From Rhypophila decipiens (lineage: Eukaryota > Ascomycota > Sordariomycetes > Sordariales > Naviculisporaceae): DNA of 64,000 nucleotides. The stretch lies in contig MU858074.1 of the NCBI GenBank assembly GCA_033297075.1, positions 62,001-126,000 on the forward strand, given 5' to 3'. Of this stretch, positions 49,262 to 60,938 are shown in pieces. A model generated the notes under the pieces. That model did not search any database, was not told the origin of the DNA, and saw nothing but the letters and a program-made list of their open reading frames with translations. The position numbers and the translations under genes were made by a program. Position 1 is the stretch's first letter; each line of letters begins with the position of its first letter.

Positions 49262-50558
49262 ATGAGTGGAGGTTGGAATACGAGTAAGTTGGTCCTGCTC
49301 ATCCTATTGCGTCGCGGGAATCACGGCGGCTTTCTACAATGCTTCCAGATCTCCTTGCGCGGGGAGGATTGGAGAACACGGGAGCCCCGTTCTCTTTAAT
49401 GGGACTCTTAGAACTTGCTGGCTAACCGAACAACACTTCAATAGTCGAGTCCGATGCGGTATGTGCTCTTTCTCAGCCGTCGCGCTGTAAAGATACATCT
49501 TCCGAACTCGCGATCTGCAGTCCATAAGACTTGATCATGACGTCGGCCACAGCTTTGTTCCAAGGCTAACAACTCGACCTTTTCAGGGCGTCTTCACATA
49601 CCTGCTCGACAACCTAGGCGTCAAAGATGTTCAGTTCGAAGAGCTCCTCTCCCTCGACGCCGACGCCCTCGCTCAACTACACCCTGTCTACGGAGTGATC
49701 TTCCTCTTCAAATTTCCCACCGATACTCCCTACCGCACCAACGACGATAAGCCCCTCGACGGCACCTTTGATCATGAGGCCGCGGAATCCTCACTGTGGT
49801 TTGCCGCCCAGACCATCCAAAACGCCTGTGGAACACAAGCCCTCTTGAGCGTTCTACTCAACAAAGCTGAGAACGAGAGCGGCGCTGAAGAAGGGGGCTA
49901 CATCGACGTGGGCCCGACCCTGCGCGACTTCCGCGAATTCACCATGGTCCTGCCCCCCGAGTTCCGCGGCGAGGCGTTATCCAACGCCGAGCTCATTCGC
50001 GACGTCCATAATAGCTTCTCCAAGAGCAGTCCCTTTGTCGACGAGACCCAGCGAAACCCCGACGACCCCACCGAGGACGCCTTCCACTTTATCGCTTACA
50101 CTCCCATCAACGGCACGCTATACGAGCTGGATGGTCTCCAACCCGCACCGATCAGCCACGGTTCCTGCTCGCAGCAGGAGTTCCCACAAAAGGTCATGGA
50201 TGTCTTGATGCGGAGGATTGCTAGATACGATGCCACCGAGATTCGATTCAACCTGCTCGCTATGGTGCGGGATCTTCGCATCCGCGCCAGGGAGCTCGGG
50301 GATGTTGAGCTGTTGGAGCGCGAAGAGCGGAAGAGACACGATTGGCGGTTTGAGAACGCCTTGAGGAGACACAATTTTCTGGGCTTCCAAGGGGAGGTGC
50401 TCAAGGGGGTTGTGGCGGCTAAGTTGAAAGACGGCAGCTATGAGCAGTGGATTGAGGCTGGCAAAGATAAGATGAAGAAGAGGATAGAGGAACGGAGGAA
50501 AGAAATGGGAGGCGGCGGTGGCGCAAAAGGTGGAGAGGACGTGGTCATGGAGGGGTAA
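49262..50558 (+). CDS. UCH2: UCH37/UCHL5-type ubiquitin C-terminal hydrolase
   Basis: Exons 49262-49283, 49445-49458 (a 14-base microexon) and 49587-50558 encode 335 residues. The protein reads MSGGWNTIESDAGVFTYLLD, the canonical UCH N-terminus. The catalytic set is intact: oxyanion Gln87, nucleophile Cys93 in QNACGTQALLS, His179 in DAFHFIAY and Asp194 in YELDGLQ. The crossover loop lies between EEGGYIDVGPT and the His. Beyond the catalytic domain is the UCH37-type tail (ULD) with RRHNFLGFQGEVLKG, which binds the proteasome or INO80 partners in other species. A Gly/Lys-rich end closes the protein. The enzyme cleaves ubiquitin from small adducts or chains, probably at the 19S proteasome. Confidence 0.94.
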
Positions 50559-51166
50559 CTGTTGATTGTTAATTTGTCTGTGGGCTTTTGCAAGCACGAC
50601 CCACGAACCATTCTCAATATTAATACTCAGTCAGGCGTAGCACCATAGTCTGGTAAGCCTCGACGCTCATGGAGAGATAGGGAAGCAGAGTATTGCCATG
50701 GAGGCATCTGGGCGAGCTACTGGACATGGGAAAGGTCCTAAGAATCTATGTAGCTATGCTGTGTGATGACAAACATGTATAGACTATTTATGGTTGAGGT
50801 AATGAACATCATGTATGAATTGTTGCTTGGCAGATAGACTCAGTGTACAGGATGGGCTATCCGTACAAGGCCTGGCCAAGAGGGTTAGGGTTGTAGCTGG
50901 CGAACTATGTCATGGAAGTTGTTGTACCCTTTCCCTAACAGAAGTCCACACTTGTTAACTGCTCTACAGGTGGAATAGTCGTGCCTTGTCACGATAGCAT
51001 GACCCAGGTTCTTGGTTCACAGCAATGTAAGGAGTGTTACCTGATTTTCATGCTTCCAGTCTAGTTGACTCGTGGCTGCCAAACTATAGTACTACGAATC
51101 TAGCCTGCAGCCTGCTCTGAAACCAAAAAAAATAAGGAAAGATGTGTTCCAAGATGGATAAAAAAA
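50559..51166. other. Spacer between UCH gene and 5S copy
   Basis: About 600 bases with the UCH2 3' untranslated region. The 5S terminator is at its right end. Nothing else recognised. Confidence 0.5.
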
Positions 51167-51167
51167 A
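51160..51167 (-). terminator. RNA polymerase III terminator of the 5S copy
   Basis: Eight consecutive A on the plus strand, that is T8 on the sense strand, immediately at the 3' end of the 5S sequence. Confidence 0.75.
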
Positions 51168-51341
51168 CATACAACACCAGGGATTCGCTGGTGGTCACCC
51201 ACCCAACTACTAGTCTGGCGGTCACTGGTTTATCAGCGATGAGCTGGCGGTCACCCACCCAACTACTAGTTGGGTGACTGCTAATTTATCTCTGGGAGAG
51301 CGGACGGGATCCCGAGTTTTCCAGTGCCTATGGTCGTATGT
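51167..51341 (-). rRNA. 5S rRNA copy with internal 56-bp tandem duplication (probable pseudogene)
   Basis: On the minus strand the sequence begins ACATACGACCATAG and ends GAATCCCTGGTGTTGTATGT followed by T8, the exact ends of an ascomycete 5S rRNA. The length is 175 nt instead of about 119. The extra 56 nt is a direct duplication: plus-strand copies at 51187-51214 and 51243-51270 share 27 of 28 bases (GTAGTTGGGTGGGTGACC core on the sense strand) at a 56-bp period. The remaining half of the unit has diverged. The duplication doubles the box C region of the internal promoter. The transcript could not fold as normal 5S, so a functional ribosomal role is unlikely, although it might still be transcribed. 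Confidence 0.8.
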
Positions 51342-53050
51342 GATAGTTTGTGATGCCCTCACGTGTTATAAAGAGGTGAGTCCCCTGATATACTCTGAGC
51401 AAGCTTGGGATCCTCAGTATAAGCGCAAGACTGAAGATAGTTGGGCGCCAGTTTGATTATCTATAGTCACCCTGTCTGTCACTGCCATATCGGTACGACT
51501 CGATCGACATCCAGGCTGACATGATGGCTGTGATGGCGGATTCGGTGAGCACTCAGTACGGAGTAACGGTCCGTCGGGCAATCTTCCGGTTTCGCCCCAG
51601 GAAGGATCCGTACACTAGAGCAGTACCGGTACTAGACTGAAGGCCCCTGTTACTGATGGGACGGAGGAATATTAGAGGAATAATGAAAGCAGAGAATCTA
51701 CGGACATAGTGGACTTAGACTAGCCTCGGGCCGACATCGTGGGTCGGCCAGCGTCACTAGTCAAATTAAGTGAATCCTTTGCAAATTCTATACACTGACT
51801 AAACTGGCCGGCCCCTTGACCCCCTGTAGGATCTACTTTGTCGCCCCAAAACCACGTGTCGGTGCCAAACTGTCTATACCGAGGGCATGGGGCTCCGATG
51901 CTGCAGTTGCGACAAGCTTTCGACCGACCAGGGGCTCCACTCCATTTGAAAATCAAGACGAGATGATGCATGATACTTTCAAAATTTCCAAGGCGCAGAA
52001 ATGAGAACCGGGATTCCAAGAACTCCAACGTGGAATGACTGTAATAGAGGAGAGAGTTGATGCTCGCCGACGACAGATAAGCTATGCTGGCTGTCATCTC
52101 CTTCTCCCGGCTTCTTGCTCCGGTCCGAAGGGAAGGCTCAACAACGGCCACACACTTGTGTCAGTGTTATGACCAATCAGGCTATTCTTGATTTCTTACG
52201 TGGAGTATCACTAGGGAAAGAGGCGGGAAGGATTCAATAGCAAGTTCGTAGCCTCGCATGAGAAAGGTACCATCCATGGAAATCACTATCGTTTTACCAG
52301 GAACTAGCGTACCCGAGGAACTGGAGCCATGATGGAGCGTAATTAGACCAATCACATCGTAAAACAGCGGAGGCTAGGAGAAAGAAAATCAGGGACTCCA
52401 CACCGTTTTCTCTAGGACGTTCAAATAACCCTTGCCTAGTGTTCTCGTTACCCGCCAATGTCTCCGCTATCTTGAGGGGCCGACGAATTTCATGAACTCA
52501 TGAACCGTGCCCTGGAAGACGCAAAGGCCTCGAATTGACCCCACGATTCGAGACCCTCAGCCAGAATCAATGGATTTCACGAAATTCAGCCAGACTGACC
52601 TAGGCATAACGAACATTGCACGATGTCATGCCAGCGTCCCTTTGGCCATTGACAAACCCCTCCACCAGTATCCACGAACACGCGCTAGGGATCCCACCGA
52701 GGAATTTTGGGCAGATACCTCTCGAGGGGCAGTGGATTCAACGGAAATACCTCAGACTATTTGCGAGTTTGCCTGGATTGCGTATGGATCTGAGGGAAGG
52801 AGAGGAAGAGGCAAGATGGGGACTTGCATCGAAAGCGAGATGGACCAGCTATGAAAAAAAATTATAAAGAGGAAGAGCGTCCATGGCAGGTCGTTTGAAT
52901 CTCTCTTCTCAGATAGCCCGATCCCCGTCCGCCCTCTGAGCTTGTCCGGCAGTCTACCTTTGTCTGGTTGAGTGTTGCACATCTATCCTCCCATTCAGAC
53001 CCAGCTCCCTCGCTCGAATCCGAGTCTTGCCGGCCGACAGTCACTTCATC
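51342..53050. other. Spacer upstream of the mutanase gene
   Basis: About 1.7 kb with the mutanase promoter and leader. No other coding or RNA gene recognised. Confidence 0.5.
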
Positions 53051-55677
53051 ATGCGTCTCAGCGGTCTCCTTGCCCTTGGGCTGGGAGCTGCCCGGGGAGT
53101 CGCAGCACTGGGTGTATTTGCGCACTTTATGGCAAGATGGCCCCTCCCTCTCCCTCTCTTGTGATTCCAACTTTTACTTACTATATCTTCACAGGTCACG
53201 AATACCATCAGCTACACAACCACGGACTGGCAGAAGGATATCGGTGCTGCCAAAAGTGCTGGAATTGATGGATTCGCCATGTAAGTATGATAGTGTAGAT
53301 TATTTCATGGTCGATCGACTTGGATTAGGGTTCGCTGACATGGTAACTAGGAATATGCAGACCCCAGATGAGGCAAATCAGCAGATTGCCACGGCCTTCA
53401 GCGTGGCTGCCTCGAACGGCTTCAAGCTCTTCTTTTCGTTCGACTACGGCGGCTCGAGCACCGACATGCTGGATCGTGCCTGGAGACCAGACACCATCAA
53501 GAGCTTCATCACAACCTGGGGCAACCACGAAGCCTACTACAAGCACAACGGGAAACCTCTGGTATCGACGTTCGAAGGTCCCACATTCAACTATGAGTGG
53601 CGCGACATCATCGCCGAGACAAATTGCTTCTTTGTGCCTGACTATTCGTCGTTGGGTGCCGAGCCAGCGGCATCGACCATTGGTCACGGCTTGTTCAACT
53701 GGGCAGCATGGCCGGCAGGGCCAAACGACATGAATACCTACATTGACGCTTCATACATGCAAGCTCTTGCGGGGGCTGGCAAGGCCTACATGATGCCCGT
53801 TTCGCCGTGGTTCTACACCAATCTCCCAGGCTTCAACAAAAACTGGCTCTGGCGGGGCGACGACCTCTGGTTTGATCGCTGGCTCCAGGTCATCTCCATG
53901 TCGCGCATCCAAAAGGACTTTGACCCGCCTGAATTCGCACAGATTATCAGCTGGAACGACTTTGGCGAGTCGCATTACATTGGGCCCATTGTCGAAAAGG
54001 CCCTGTACGCGCTGGACATAGGAAAAGCCCCCTTTGACTTTGTCACCTCAAGACACCATGACGGATGGCGCTTCTTCCTGCCCTTCCTCATCCAGCTCGC
54101 CAAGACGGGGAGGGCGACAGTTGGCACCCAAGGCGTCGTGACATGGTTTCGAAGAACGGGCGCCAGGACTTGCGGCAACGGCGGCACGGTGGGCAATACA
54201 GCCTCTCAGCTTCAGCTCGAGTATCCCCCCGAGCAAGGAGCACAGGACAAGATTTTCTTCTCTGCCCTCCTGGGCGCCCCTGCTCCGGTGACTGTCAAGA
54301 TCGGGGGGGTGACTGTGGACGCACAGTGGACTGACACTCCTGCCGGAGGTGCCGGTCTTTATCATGGAAGCGTCGACACGGGCGGCCGTATAGGCCGGGT
54401 GGTCGTCGAAGTGGCGGGCATAGCAACAGTCACGGGCAACGACATTTCCGGTGGCTGCTCCAGCGTTGAATTCAACGCTCATGTCTACTGGGAGAGCGGG
54501 CCCCAATCCAGCGCCGTGGTCGACGTCAACTCGTACCACTGCGTCCAAGGATTCGGCGTGGGCGGGCTCAACAACATCTGCCAGTTCTCGTGCAAGTACG
54601 GCTACTGTCCCGTCACTGCCTGCACGTGTTCCAAGATAGGACCCAAGCCCACAATGCCGACGCCCGTCTACAAAGACGGATACCCCACAGACGGCAACGT
54701 CATTCTCTCGGGGCTCTGCGGCTTCTCCGTCAACTACGGATACACGGGCTCAGATTGCAGTACCACCAAGCCCGCCTCGACCTATGTCCCCAAGAACTCG
54801 CCCTTCTTCCCAGACACTTCGACCGCCGGAACCGGGGCACAAACCAAGTACAACAAGCTCTGCGAATTTACTTGCAAGCACGGCTATTGTCCCATCAACC
54901 TCTGCCGACCCACCGCCACTGGAGTCTTGGTGCACGCCGGTCGTTTAACGTTGGAACCCACATACCGCACCACCCTCACTAGAGACGAGAGAAACCTATG
55001 CGAGTTCGCCTGCCTCCACGGCGGTTGCGATGAGGAAGTCTGTGCCGAACCATCACCGCCGACCACGACAGCAAATCCAACCCCAACCCCAACCCCGACA
55101 CCAACGACGCCGCCAAAACCAAAGCACATGTGGTATCTCTACAGTGGCTGGACCAACATGGTCACATGGGGATCAAAGGAGCCCCTCTACGGCGACAAAT
55201 GGTTCGTCTTTCCAGCTCAGCCGGATTGCGATGATGTCTACGCAAGTGTCTATCGACCCGAACTGGACGACGTGAGCAAAGATTGGATTGGCGTGCGATG
55301 TGAAGCGCCCTATGGCAAATGCTCCGGCGGCAGCGATCCCCGCCTCATCGAAATTCTCGAGATGCACTTTTCCAATGAGCCGTTGTACCACTGGAGTGAG
55401 TTAACCTTCCCCTCGTCCTTTTCATCGCAGACAGCGCCACTAACCTGACCACCTTTCGGCGTTTGCAGCCATCTACAGAGATCAGGACTACCAAATGTGG
55501 GGCCTCGACGGTAAGAACTACGGCTATTGCGAGCCATTCACCGATTTTAAGCCACCAAGTTTTGGATGCACCCGAGTTGTGGGCCTAGGTAGTACCGAGA
55601 CTTGGTCCGGAAATGTAAAGTTCCGCTGTTACTCAGATACTTCGTACGAGCAAATCAAGGCGTCGAAGAGGTGGTAA
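53051..55677 (+). CDS. Secreted GH71 alpha-1,3-glucanase (mutanase) with Cys-rich repeats
   Basis: Exons 53051-53131, 53195-53280, 53351-55395 and 55469-55677 encode 806 residues. A signal peptide (about 1-19) precedes the GH71 catalytic domain: GVFAHFMVTNTISYTTTDW, GIDGFAMNMQTPDEAN, FKLFFSFDYGG, GKPLVSTFEGP, NCFFVPDYSS, MPVSPWFYTN and IISWNDFGESHYIGP with its acidic pairs. A beta-rich region follows to about residue 540. Then come four short repeats of the form LCxFxCxxGYCPxxxC (one has lost two cysteines), a Pro-Thr linker of PT repeats and a C-terminal module (WYLYSGWTNMVTWGSKEPLY onward) that I do not recognise. The enzyme would hydrolyse cell-wall alpha-1,3-glucan, for self-remodelling or attack on other fungi. 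Intron 1 has a GC donor (GCAAGA at 53132), supported by the family sequence HFMVxNTxSYT. Confidence 0.9.
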
Positions 55678-56691
55678 GCAAGCGCTATTATCTATATGGA
55701 CGGTCTCGGGGGCCGCGGCAGCAGCAGTCAAGTCTTCAAGCATTGGCGTGCCTCATCTGACCTTTACAACAACACTTTCAACTCGGATTTGGAGAAATGG
55801 GACATCGGTGTCGGGGGTCAGGTAGTAGTTGCTAACTTGCTGACGTTGGATACCTGTTCTTGCTATGTCTTTTGCTATTCATTCTTCAGCTACCTGTTAG
55901 CGATATCTACCCGTATCACATTATGTAAATATAAAGAAAGGGTATGGTTATATTACCTTGAATGAGGACAAGTACGATGTGGGAGCTCAATAGTCAGTGA
56001 ATTCAAAATCAAAACCTGCCCAAGATGCCAAGAATGAAAAATGAAAACTTGATAATAGTCCTTTACTTAATGAATGCAGTTTTGCGGTTTCATTCTCAAT
56101 CTAAAGTTAAATAAATCAAATTTCCTCACTGCTTCGTGCTTTAATACGTACAGGAATAAAAGCAGATGACATCATGTTTTCCGAGTTAATGACGGGTTAC
56201 CCCCTTTCTCAGCTCATTAACAAGGCTGCACGCAAGGCTGTGGCTACAAGCCAGACAATCAAGTGGGGCTGGCTACCTTACCTCCGTATAACCCTAACCC
56301 TTATAACCCTAGCCCTTTTCACCTTAACACTTAGAGTTTCAAAGTAATCCCTAAGCTGGGTAGCCTGGTCTCTGTCATAAACATACATACATTAATATAA
56401 TCTAAAAGCTTAACAGTAAGTTCATTTTACTATAACAATACATAAAGAACAATCAATCATTAAGTGGCTTCATTATCACCTGATCTCTTTGACTTAACAA
56501 GGTAAACGAACCCCAGTCAGTACCATCAATGCAGAAATGCGAAGAAAAAGATACACGACCAACAAGAGATTAGGAGCGTGCAAGTAAGCTTTCTTCTTGA
56601 TTTTTGATTTCGCTCTATAAAACAAACAAACGCAATGTACATCATAAACCTAAATTATGCTCCCATGTCTGTAGTCAGACCAAACCAGAAA
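55678..56691. other. Convergent 3' region, mutanase / HRD1
   Basis: About 1 kb, A/T-rich especially 55900-56480. It includes two CCCTAACCC/CCCTAGCCC-like strings near 56290-56315. No gene seen. Confidence 0.5.
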
Positions 56692-59495
56692 TCAAGATGA
56701 ATCATCCTCTGAATCATCCGCATCCTCAACAGCGGCGGCTTTAGCCTTGCCTTTACTAGTGCTATTACTATTCTCACTCCTGCCGTCATCGTTTGTGGAT
56801 GACGACGACTCTCCATGGTTATCAGCCGATAATGGCCGTGGTGGTGCCGATCCTTCATCGTGGGTACTTGAAGGTCCCGGACCCGGCGACTGATCGCGGG
56901 GCAAGTTGAATGTCGCCCTTCCACCGAAGAGTTGAGACGACCCTCCCCAAGTCGGTGCTACGGGGGTAGGCGCCGTTACTGTGGTGGTCGCCGTGGATGT
57001 GGTGACAGGCTGCTCTTGTGCCGGCTGCGCTGCAGAAGATGATTGCCCGGCGGAACTCGTGTTTTCCCCAGCAGCACCACCAGTCACACTGTCTCCGCTG
57101 GCTCCAGGGTCTGAAGAGGGTCCTGGTGGCACCACAATCGACGAAAAGGGCTGCTGGTTTGGCGCCATAGACTCGTTCGGGGGCGCTCCAGCATCCAATC
57201 TTTGCAGAGGGAGCAACGACCAGCCAGGAGGGATAACTACTCCTTCGGGCAGATCTGGATGGCCCGCAGGGATTGAATTTCCATAGCCCTGCGCGCCATG
57301 TCTAGTGATGGTAGTAACTGTATGGGACGACTGTTGGGGGAATGGACTCGAGGGATACATGGAAGGCGGTCGGGGAAACATAGAGGGAAAAGGTGGTGGA
57401 GGCATTACTGGATGTTGGTGGTTGGGTAGTGGGAACTGTCCAGGAGGTGGTTGTGGTGCGCTAGAGCCCGGCGCTGCCGGGGAAGCTGCCCTATGCTGTT
57501 GCATTTGGCGCAGGCGGGTCAACTCGCTCACCACGTAGTTTAGTGTCTGGAGTTCGTGGGCCGTATTGTTCAGCGCCGTCATTTCTTGCTGGACACGTTG
57601 GCCCACTTCTATAAGCTGAGCTCGAATTTGATCGAGTGTAAGTGAAGGATGAACGGTGGCTGGCTGTGTGGTTGTAGGGGTTGGAACAGGGGCCGCCCCG
57701 GCGACCTGTTGGGCTGCATTGTTGGGCACGCCGAGCCTTCTGACCAGCTCCTGAACATCGTTCGCTCCACCTTGAGCGAAGCCGAGTCTGAGAGGCCCAA
57801 GATTGAACATTCGTACACCGTTGTTTTGGTTGTTCTCTGGATTGTTAGGAGCAGCCGGGTTCGCTCCGTCTGCAGCCGGGGCTTGACCACCATTTGCTGG
57901 CGGTTGAGCCTGTTGGTTCTGGGCGGCGGGGAAGTTGAGTCCCAGCCTAAATACCATGGCCTCGCCGCGGTTTCTTGGCACTCGCTGGCCATCCCTGGCA
58001 ACAGGGCGTCGGCATGTTGGGCATACTTGTTGTCTTTCCAGCCAGCTCTTGAGACAACCAAAGTGCAGGATGTGGCCGCAAGGAAGCTTCTTCGCACGGG
58101 TACGTTCAACTTGTGTCGGATCTGTGGGGTCCCACGGACGCATCTCTTCTCTGCAAATGATGCAGGTATCCTCCTGGCCGAGATCTTCGGGTGTGGCGTC
58201 TGGATATTGATCCATATCTTTGAGTGCCTGACGGTAGCGGACAAGAGCGCTGAGTCGTTTCAGGAAGGACCTTGTTGTCATGAACCAGTCACGAATAATG
58301 TGAATAGGTAGACCATAGAAGGTAAAGAGGACGCAGAAGAAAGCCGTATACAGGCCCAGCTTGACGAAATCTGCAAAGTCGCCCTGTCAGCATCACCCCA
58401 GCACACCAAAACAAGGCCTCAGTGTATAACTCACCTGCCATCAAGTCCAATGACAAGACCCAAAGACCCTTAGACTCCCAACCAGGCACCTCAATGTCCA
58501 TCTCATCAACGTCTTCCTCGTTAGGAAGCTCCTGCTGCTCGGCGGTATTCTCAGTGTCCTCGCTAGACTGGGCCTCCCTTCGGCGCAGGATCTCCTCCCT
58601 CTGAGCTCTAACCTGGCGGCGGCGGTCCTCCAAGCGCTGGCGAGTCTGTACCTTGACAATCTGCTGCTCCACCAGCGACACAATATACCGAAAGCCCGTC
58701 TGGAACGAGCACACCGTCAGGACGGCAAACTCGAACAAAAACATGACCATCATGGTAGGTCGTGCCTGCTGGACAACGGTATTCACAGCGTAGCTCAACA
58801 GCCAGGTATCGTAGATGATGCTCAGAAGCAGCGATATGCTCAGGCGGGCGTGGAACAGGCGTGGGTTGGCGGGCGGTTGTTGTTCAAAGACCTCGACCCG
58901 ACCCTCTCCAATCCAACCCCAGACCTTGCCCGTCACCAGGGCGGTGAACATGACGAGAAAGAAGGCGCCGACCTCCTCACGGAATATGGTCATAGCAAGA
59001 CACGTCTCGGTGACGGCGAACCAAGCCTTCTCGTAAAGCTGCTCGATCTCGACGGGGCGGAGGGGTCCGAAGCATAGTCGCTGAAGGCCGTACATGAAGG
59101 AGCCGTAGACGACGAATACGAGGTTCGCAAGGACCTGAACAGCAGACCAGGGAAAATGTCAGTTACAGAAGTGACGCCTTTGGATGTGTAAGTCGGGAGG
59201 TATGTGTACTGACCAACAACGAGAGGCTACTTTGGGCAAGGTGCACCATAGCGGAGTAGAAGTTGGCGCGCTGGTGAAAGGCGGACGCAACCACCAGGGC
59301 CGCGGAACCCGCGGAAGCCTATTGAGGTTGATTAATGCATGTTAGTAGGTTGATGTGATGTCTACCACCGTTTGCGACGGCAGTCTGGCGGGCAGCTGGG
59401 TGTTGAGCGCCAGCCAACATGAAGCTCAAGGAGAGCTATCGCGGGGCCGGGGAGCTTTGATGGAAACGTACCGCTGTGTACCACGCCAAACGCAT
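56692..59495 (-). CDS. HRD1: Hrd1 ER-associated degradation E3 ubiquitin ligase
   Basis: Exons 59495-59472, 59318-59214, 59134-58435 and 58370-56692 encode 835 residues. The start MRLAWYTA continues into [19 protein letters not shown] and [20 protein letters not shown], followed by [11 protein letters not shown], all Hrd1 signatures. Several membrane helices span residues about 1-306. A charged cytosolic insertion lies at about 185-260. The RING-H2 finger is at about 346-396: Cys-Ile-Ile-Cys, then [20 protein letters not shown] and CPTC. The long C-terminal tail is Pro/Ser/Gln-rich and ends in an acidic stretch, typical of filamentous fungi. The enzyme is the retrotranslocation channel and ligase of ERAD-L/M. 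An in-frame ATG two codons upstream (59501) is an alternative start; MRL fits the family better. Confidence 0.93.
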
Positions 59496-59501
59496 CTTCA
59501 T

Positions 59502-60938
59502 CGATGGGAACGACGGCAAAAAATGGTAAAAAGTTCAGAGACAGCAATAAACGGCAGCAGAAATAATTTGCTAGGCCTGGGAGAGGCTAATCCGCCATCG
59601 TCCTTGATTCCGGGAAGAACAGATGTTGTTGGATCTGTTGGTTGTTTCTGGCTTACATGGCCAGGGACGAAGCTTACGGAGTGGCTCGGCGTTCAGTGGA
59701 ATTGATGCCACGTTATGAAAGCGCGGCAGTGACGCAAGGGGGCGCACGGACCACTTTCCCTTTTGGTGCACAATCAGCTCAGCTCAGGGACGGATACTCA
59801 CTGTACGGATACCCAAAAGATTCATTCATCGCAGTAGGAACTTGCACACTTCAATTGCTTGAGACCCCATTACTGCTCAATTACAGACTCAAAAGTGACG
59901 GGAGCATCAGCCTCTCATGCCACAACGAATCGGTAACATCTCCTACACAAAATAATGACTATAGTTATACGAATAAGCTGCCCTCAATACCAAGGCCGAG
60001 GCAATTACGTATGATGAAGATAATGATGCAAAGTGTTCATGAACAATAAGATGAAGCGATGCTGAGGAGCTTGCATACATGAATGATCCAGAGAGTTACA
60101 CAGTTGAAGAAAGCACAAAACAGAATGAGCCGAAATAGAGAGTTTTATTAACAGGGTATCATGCAAGCAGTTTCATTATTTTCGCCGAGAATGACAACCT
60201 GACCGTCTTTACAAAGTCAATCAACTCAGAGAGGTAGCTCCCAAATGAGATGATGAGAAGGCGAACAAAACAAACACAGCATCACTTGGAAAAGCTGGTT
60301 CAAAAAAGACAAGAGAGTAGTTCTTGAATAAGAATATAGGATATAGTGAAAAATAAATAGAGTGATGACGAGCATCATGGAATGAACCCATTCCTTGAAA
60401 ATCCTTAAAACTCCTAGTATCCAAAAAAAGAGAACCGAATACCCATCATAGCAATCATTAAGTTAAGCCGTCCCGTCCAGTTAAGTTCCGCTCCCCCAAA
60501 AAAGGATATTAAGCTCCATCAAAAGCGATCCGATAAAGACGATCCGATTCCCCAGAAAAAAAGGACCGTAATGGTGAGAAGGAGACTTGTGAAATACATA
60601 TCCAATCGCGCCAGTTCATGCCCCCAAGAAAAAGACCCAAAAAACCAGTATAACAATTGAATGCCCTTTTGTTGCCTTGTTATATCCAGTTTATAATCCC
60701 AGTGTTATTATAAATATCGCTTTGTTTCAATTAGATTGAGTGAGATGAGGGGAAATGAGGAGAGAGATGAGAGAGAGAGGAGAAAGTGAGGGAAAGGATG
60801 AGGCAAAGCAGAAGCGATGACGGAAAATAGAGATCTGTGAGGGGTATCATAGTTTTGTAAAAATTATTGTTGTGTTTGCTTCTTTCGCTCTCTCATCTTT
60901 GTTTTCTTCTTCTTCCAACTTGGCAAGCAGAAAATCAC
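59502..60938. other. Spacer between HRD1 and the C2H2 gene
   Basis: About 1.4 kb, A/T-rich, with the HRD1 promoter on its left and a long 3' untranslated region of the zinc-finger gene on its right. A (GA)n stretch lies near 60765-60785. No gene seen. Confidence 0.5.

Noticed and set aside
56287..56318. Telomere-like CCCTAA strings
   Set aside because: Only two imperfect units, in an A/T-rich 3' region. Too short for an interstitial telomere.
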